Positions 5,944 through 6,855 of a stretch of DNA of 6,855 nucleotides are shown piece after piece. Under the pieces are notes generated by a model. It was given only the letters and a program-made list of their open reading frames with translations, was not told where the DNA came from and searched no databases. Position numbers and translations under genes: made by a program. The stretch covers positions 1-6,855 of the forward strand of contig JBFMGD010000077.1 of assembly GCA_040751775.1 (NCBI GenBank), read 5' to 3'. How positions within the stretch are numbered: position 1 is the first letter of the stretch; every line of letters starts with the position of its first letter. The DNA comes from JBFMGD01 sp040751775 (GTDB lineage: Bacteria > Bacillota > Dethiobacteria > DTU022).

Positions 5944-6130
5944 CCGGAGCGGACAGGCGGCCGGCTACGGCAGCCGGCGCCGGTTTTGGCGGTTAAAAGG
6001 CACCGGCAAGTTTGCGGCCTTATGCCCGCCTCTGTTTGCCGCGGGGTGGGACAAGCCGCCGGCCGCGTTCACGGACGCGGTGATGCTGGGCTTACCGAAC
6101 GCGCCGTCCCATAAAAAAAGCCGGTTGTAA
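5900..6130 (+). CDS. Small ORF in the anti-sigma position, probably a truncated or degenerate anti-sigma factor
   Basis: The ORF encodes 76 residues from ATG 5900, preceded by an excellent AGGAGG (5888-5893, 6-base spacing) inside the sigma gene, so translation looks real and coupled. Partners of ECF factors usually start this way, with MTC leading into a zinc-binding HxxxCxxC domain and later a membrane helix. Here the MTCTENG start is present, but no HxxxCxxC and no membrane segment follow; the middle is Arg/Gly-rich (GYGSRRRFWRLKGTGK, 22-37). Residues 51-66, DKPPAAFTDAVMLGLP, resemble the PPxxFTxxVMxxL stretch found after the zinc domain in anti-sigma proteins. The TAA (6128-6130) lies within the terminator hairpin. 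I infer a gene that lost its centre and C-terminus, or an unrelated small protein. Low homology support; the start is the strongest evidence. Confidence 0.45.
   Translation: MTCTENGVRETGWFNRSGQAAGYGSRRRFWRLKGTGKFAALCPPLFAAGWDKPPAAFTDAVMLGLPNAPSHKKSRL
5960..5978 (+). other. Perfect 7-bp hairpin just after the sigma stop codon
   Basis: GCCGGCT (5960-5966) and AGCCGGC (5972-5978) flank a 5-base loop, and GCCGGTTTT follows. The T run is only four and displaced by five bases, so it is a poor terminator. It could pause or attenuate transcription between the sigma gene and the rest of the small ORF. Confidence 0.4.
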
Positions 6131-6140
6131 CCGGCTTTTT
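6115..6140. terminator. Bidirectional intrinsic terminator
   Basis: AAAAAGCCGG (6115-6124) pairs with CCGGCTTTTT (6131-6140) around the loop TTGTAA. The plus strand ends in T5 and the minus strand in T7. It ends the sigma operon on the plus strand and the cold-shock gene on the minus strand (45 bases past its stop). Confidence 0.88.
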
Positions 6141-6184
6141 ATGCTCAAACGTTTGTGAAGTCTTTGACCCAGGATCACCCGAAT

Positions 6185-6382
6185 CTATACTTTGGTCACG
6201 TTTGCCGCCTGGGGCCCGCGGTTTCCTTCGACGATATCGAATTCAACTACCTGGCCTTCTTCGAGGGTTTTAAATCCCTCTTCCTTGATTTCTGAGTAAT
6301 GCACAAACACGTCTTTACCGTCCTCGACTTCGATAAACCCGTACCCTTTTTCAGGGTTAAACCATTTGACCCTACCTTGCAT
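6185..6382 (-). CDS. Cold-shock protein (CspA/CspB family)
   Basis: The protein has 65 residues, the usual length for the family, and is a single cold-shock domain: MQGRVKWFNPEKGYGFIEVE with RNP1 (KGYGFI, 12-17), RNP2 (VFVHY, 25-29), then LEEGQVVEFDIVEGNRGPQA and the ending NVTKV. The aromatic residues Trp7, Phe8, Tyr14, Phe16, Phe26 and His28 form the nucleic-acid-binding face. It binds single-stranded RNA and DNA as an RNA chaperone in the cytoplasm. I chose ATG at 6382-6380, because the TTG at 6394 directly abuts the ribosome site AGGAGG (6400-6395) and would add MFVY before the conserved MQGxVKWFN start; the spacing to ATG is 12 bases, slightly long. The gene is monocistronic, ends at the shared terminator, and has its own promoter and a leader of about 50 bases. 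Confidence 0.96.
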   Translation of the reverse strand: MQGRVKWFNPEKGYGFIEVEDGKDVFVHYSEIKEEGFKTLEEGQVVEFDIVEGNRGPQAANVTKV

Positions 6383-6406
6383 GTAAACAAACAACCTCCT
6401 AAATTC

Positions 6407-6421
6407 CCCTGTTGGACAGGG
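6407..6421 (-). promoter_or_regulatory. Leader hairpin upstream of the cold-shock ribosome site
   Basis: On the minus strand CCCTGT and ACAGGG form a perfect 6-bp stem with a 3-base loop, ending 6 bases before AGGAGG. An alternative pairing, AGGG with CCCT, uses the same 5' arm. It may affect mRNA stability or temperature-dependent access to the ribosome site. Confidence 0.45.
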
Positions 6422-6441
6422 TGATATTTCCCCTACACCTT

Positions 6442-6471
6442 AACATAAACAACTTAGAAATGCAAGAACAA
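6442..6471 (-). promoter_or_regulatory. Candidate promoter of the cold-shock gene
   Basis: On the minus strand TTGTTC (6471-6466), an 18-base spacer and TATGTT (6447-6442) form a moderate sigma-A promoter in an A/T-rich stretch. It would give a leader of about 50 bases. Confidence 0.45.
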
Positions 6472-6488
6472 TTTAGGCAAATGTTGCG

Positions 6489-6510
6489 ATGGTGAGTAAA
6501 TGGTGAGTAA
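6489..6510. repeat. 11-bp perfect tandem repeat between divergent promoters
   Basis: ATGGTGAGTAA occurs twice in immediate succession (6489-6499 and 6500-6510). It lies about 65-70 bases upstream of both predicted start sites, and its period is about one helical turn, as for sites bound by a head-to-tail regulator dimer. No regulator is identified. Confidence 0.75.
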
Positions 6511-6535
6511 ATACAATATTCGCCGTGCTCCTGGT

Positions 6536-6564
6536 TTGGCAATGACAGGGCATTATGCTAAAAT
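6536..6564 (+). promoter_or_regulatory. Promoter of acpS (extended -10)
   Basis: TTGGCA (6536-6541), a 17-base spacer and TAAAAT (6559-6564), preceded by TGC (an extended -10 TGn), match the sigma-A consensus well. Transcription would start near 6571, about 25 bases before the gene. Confidence 0.75.
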
Positions 6565-6595
6565 TGATTCAACTTAACAAAGGTTGTGAGGTTAG

Positions 6596-6855
6596 ATGAT
6601 CCTGGGAGTGGGCGTTGATCTAGTATCGATAAAGCGTTTGGAGCAAGCATACCGCCGCCGTCCGGAGCGGTTCTTAAGGCGGATCTTTTCAGCCGCCGAA
6701 CTGGCCCTGTTCATGGAAAGGCCTTTTCCACTGCCGTCGCTGGCGGCTCGCTTTGCCGCCAAAGAAGCGGTTCTGAAAGCGATCGGCTGCGGTATCGGAC
6801 CGGCCGCCATGCGGGAGGTGGAGATTCAGGCCGCTCGCGGCCGGCCGCCCCCGGT
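6596..6855 (+). CDS. acpS: Holo-[acyl-carrier-protein] synthase (partial, 3' cut by window)
   Basis: 86 complete codons are visible before the window ends, about two thirds of the usual 120-130. The enzyme moves 4'-phosphopantetheine from coenzyme A to Ser of acyl carrier protein, activating it for fatty-acid synthesis. The family signature is present: MILGVGVDLVSIKRLE with Mg-binding Asp8, FSAAEL (31-36), and the central FAAKEAVLKAIGCGIG (53-68) with Mg-binding Glu57. The phrase MREVEIQ begins the next beta strand. The start is ATG 6596, with GTGAGGT (6586-6592) as a close, modest ribosome site. It is divergent from the cold-shock gene and has a strong promoter of its own. Base usage is like its neighbours. 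Confidence 0.95.
   Translation, partial: MILGVGVDLVSIKRLEQAYRRRPERFLRRIFSAAELALFMERPFPLPSLAARFAAKEAVLKAIGCGIGPAAMREVEIQAARGRPPP

Noticed and set aside
6592..6810. 72-residue open frame on the minus strand within acpS
   Set aside because: It is antisense to a clear acpS and has no recognisable domain.
1..6855. CRISPR array, tRNA or rRNA gene, transposase or phage gene
   Set aside because: No regularly spaced repeats, cloverleaf-like sequence, or integrase/transposase motif was seen on either strand.

Overview
The window looks like a chromosomal segment of a GC-rich, Gram-positive-type Firmicute, possibly of the Desulfotomaculum/Pelotomaculum (Peptococcaceae) type. This rests on strong AGGAGG ribosome binding sites, sigma-A-like promoters, TTG starts, a Bacillus-type cold-shock protein and AcpS. 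The taxon is an inference from style and gene content. Nothing in the window proves it.

Layout: (a) 1-188 holds the C-terminal end of a response-regulator receiver domain. (b) 291-962 is a UPF0173-type metallo-beta-lactamase-fold hydrolase. (c) 963-1281 holds a decayed 3' fragment of an EamA/DMT-type transporter, with two compensating frame changes and no 5' half. (d) 1298-3814 is a compact metal-resistance operon: a sigma-A promoter, a palindromic ArsR/SmtB-type operator, a CadC/SmtB-like repressor and a Zn/Cd/Pb P1B-type ATPase. The ATPase lacks the usual N-terminal HMA domain, and its last codons lie in a 7-bp tandem repeat. (e) 3834-5168 (minus) is a C69-family/secernin-like peptidase, convergent with the ATPase. 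(f) 5344-5943 is an ECF sigma factor, divergent from the peptidase. It overlaps a 76-codon ORF (5900-6130) that sits where an anti-sigma factor is expected but looks truncated or degenerate, and that ends inside a bidirectional terminator (6115-6140). (g) 6185-6382 (minus) is a cold-shock protein with a structured leader. (h) Its upstream region is shared with acpS (6596 to the window end), which has a strong extended -10 promoter. An 11-bp tandem repeat lies between the two divergent promoters.

Functionally, the clearest unit is the metal-efflux operon. The repressor should sit on the operator just downstream of the -10 box and release when Zn/Cd/Pb binds, allowing export by the ATPase. The ECF sigma and its odd partner ORF form the second unit and are the least conventional part of the window. 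The other genes are housekeeping (AcpS, Csp) or general hydrolases. I found no CRISPR array, tRNA, rRNA, transposase or phage gene. I see no clear evidence of an entirely new system; the best candidates for a second look are the ECF sigma with its degenerate partner and the small repeats.
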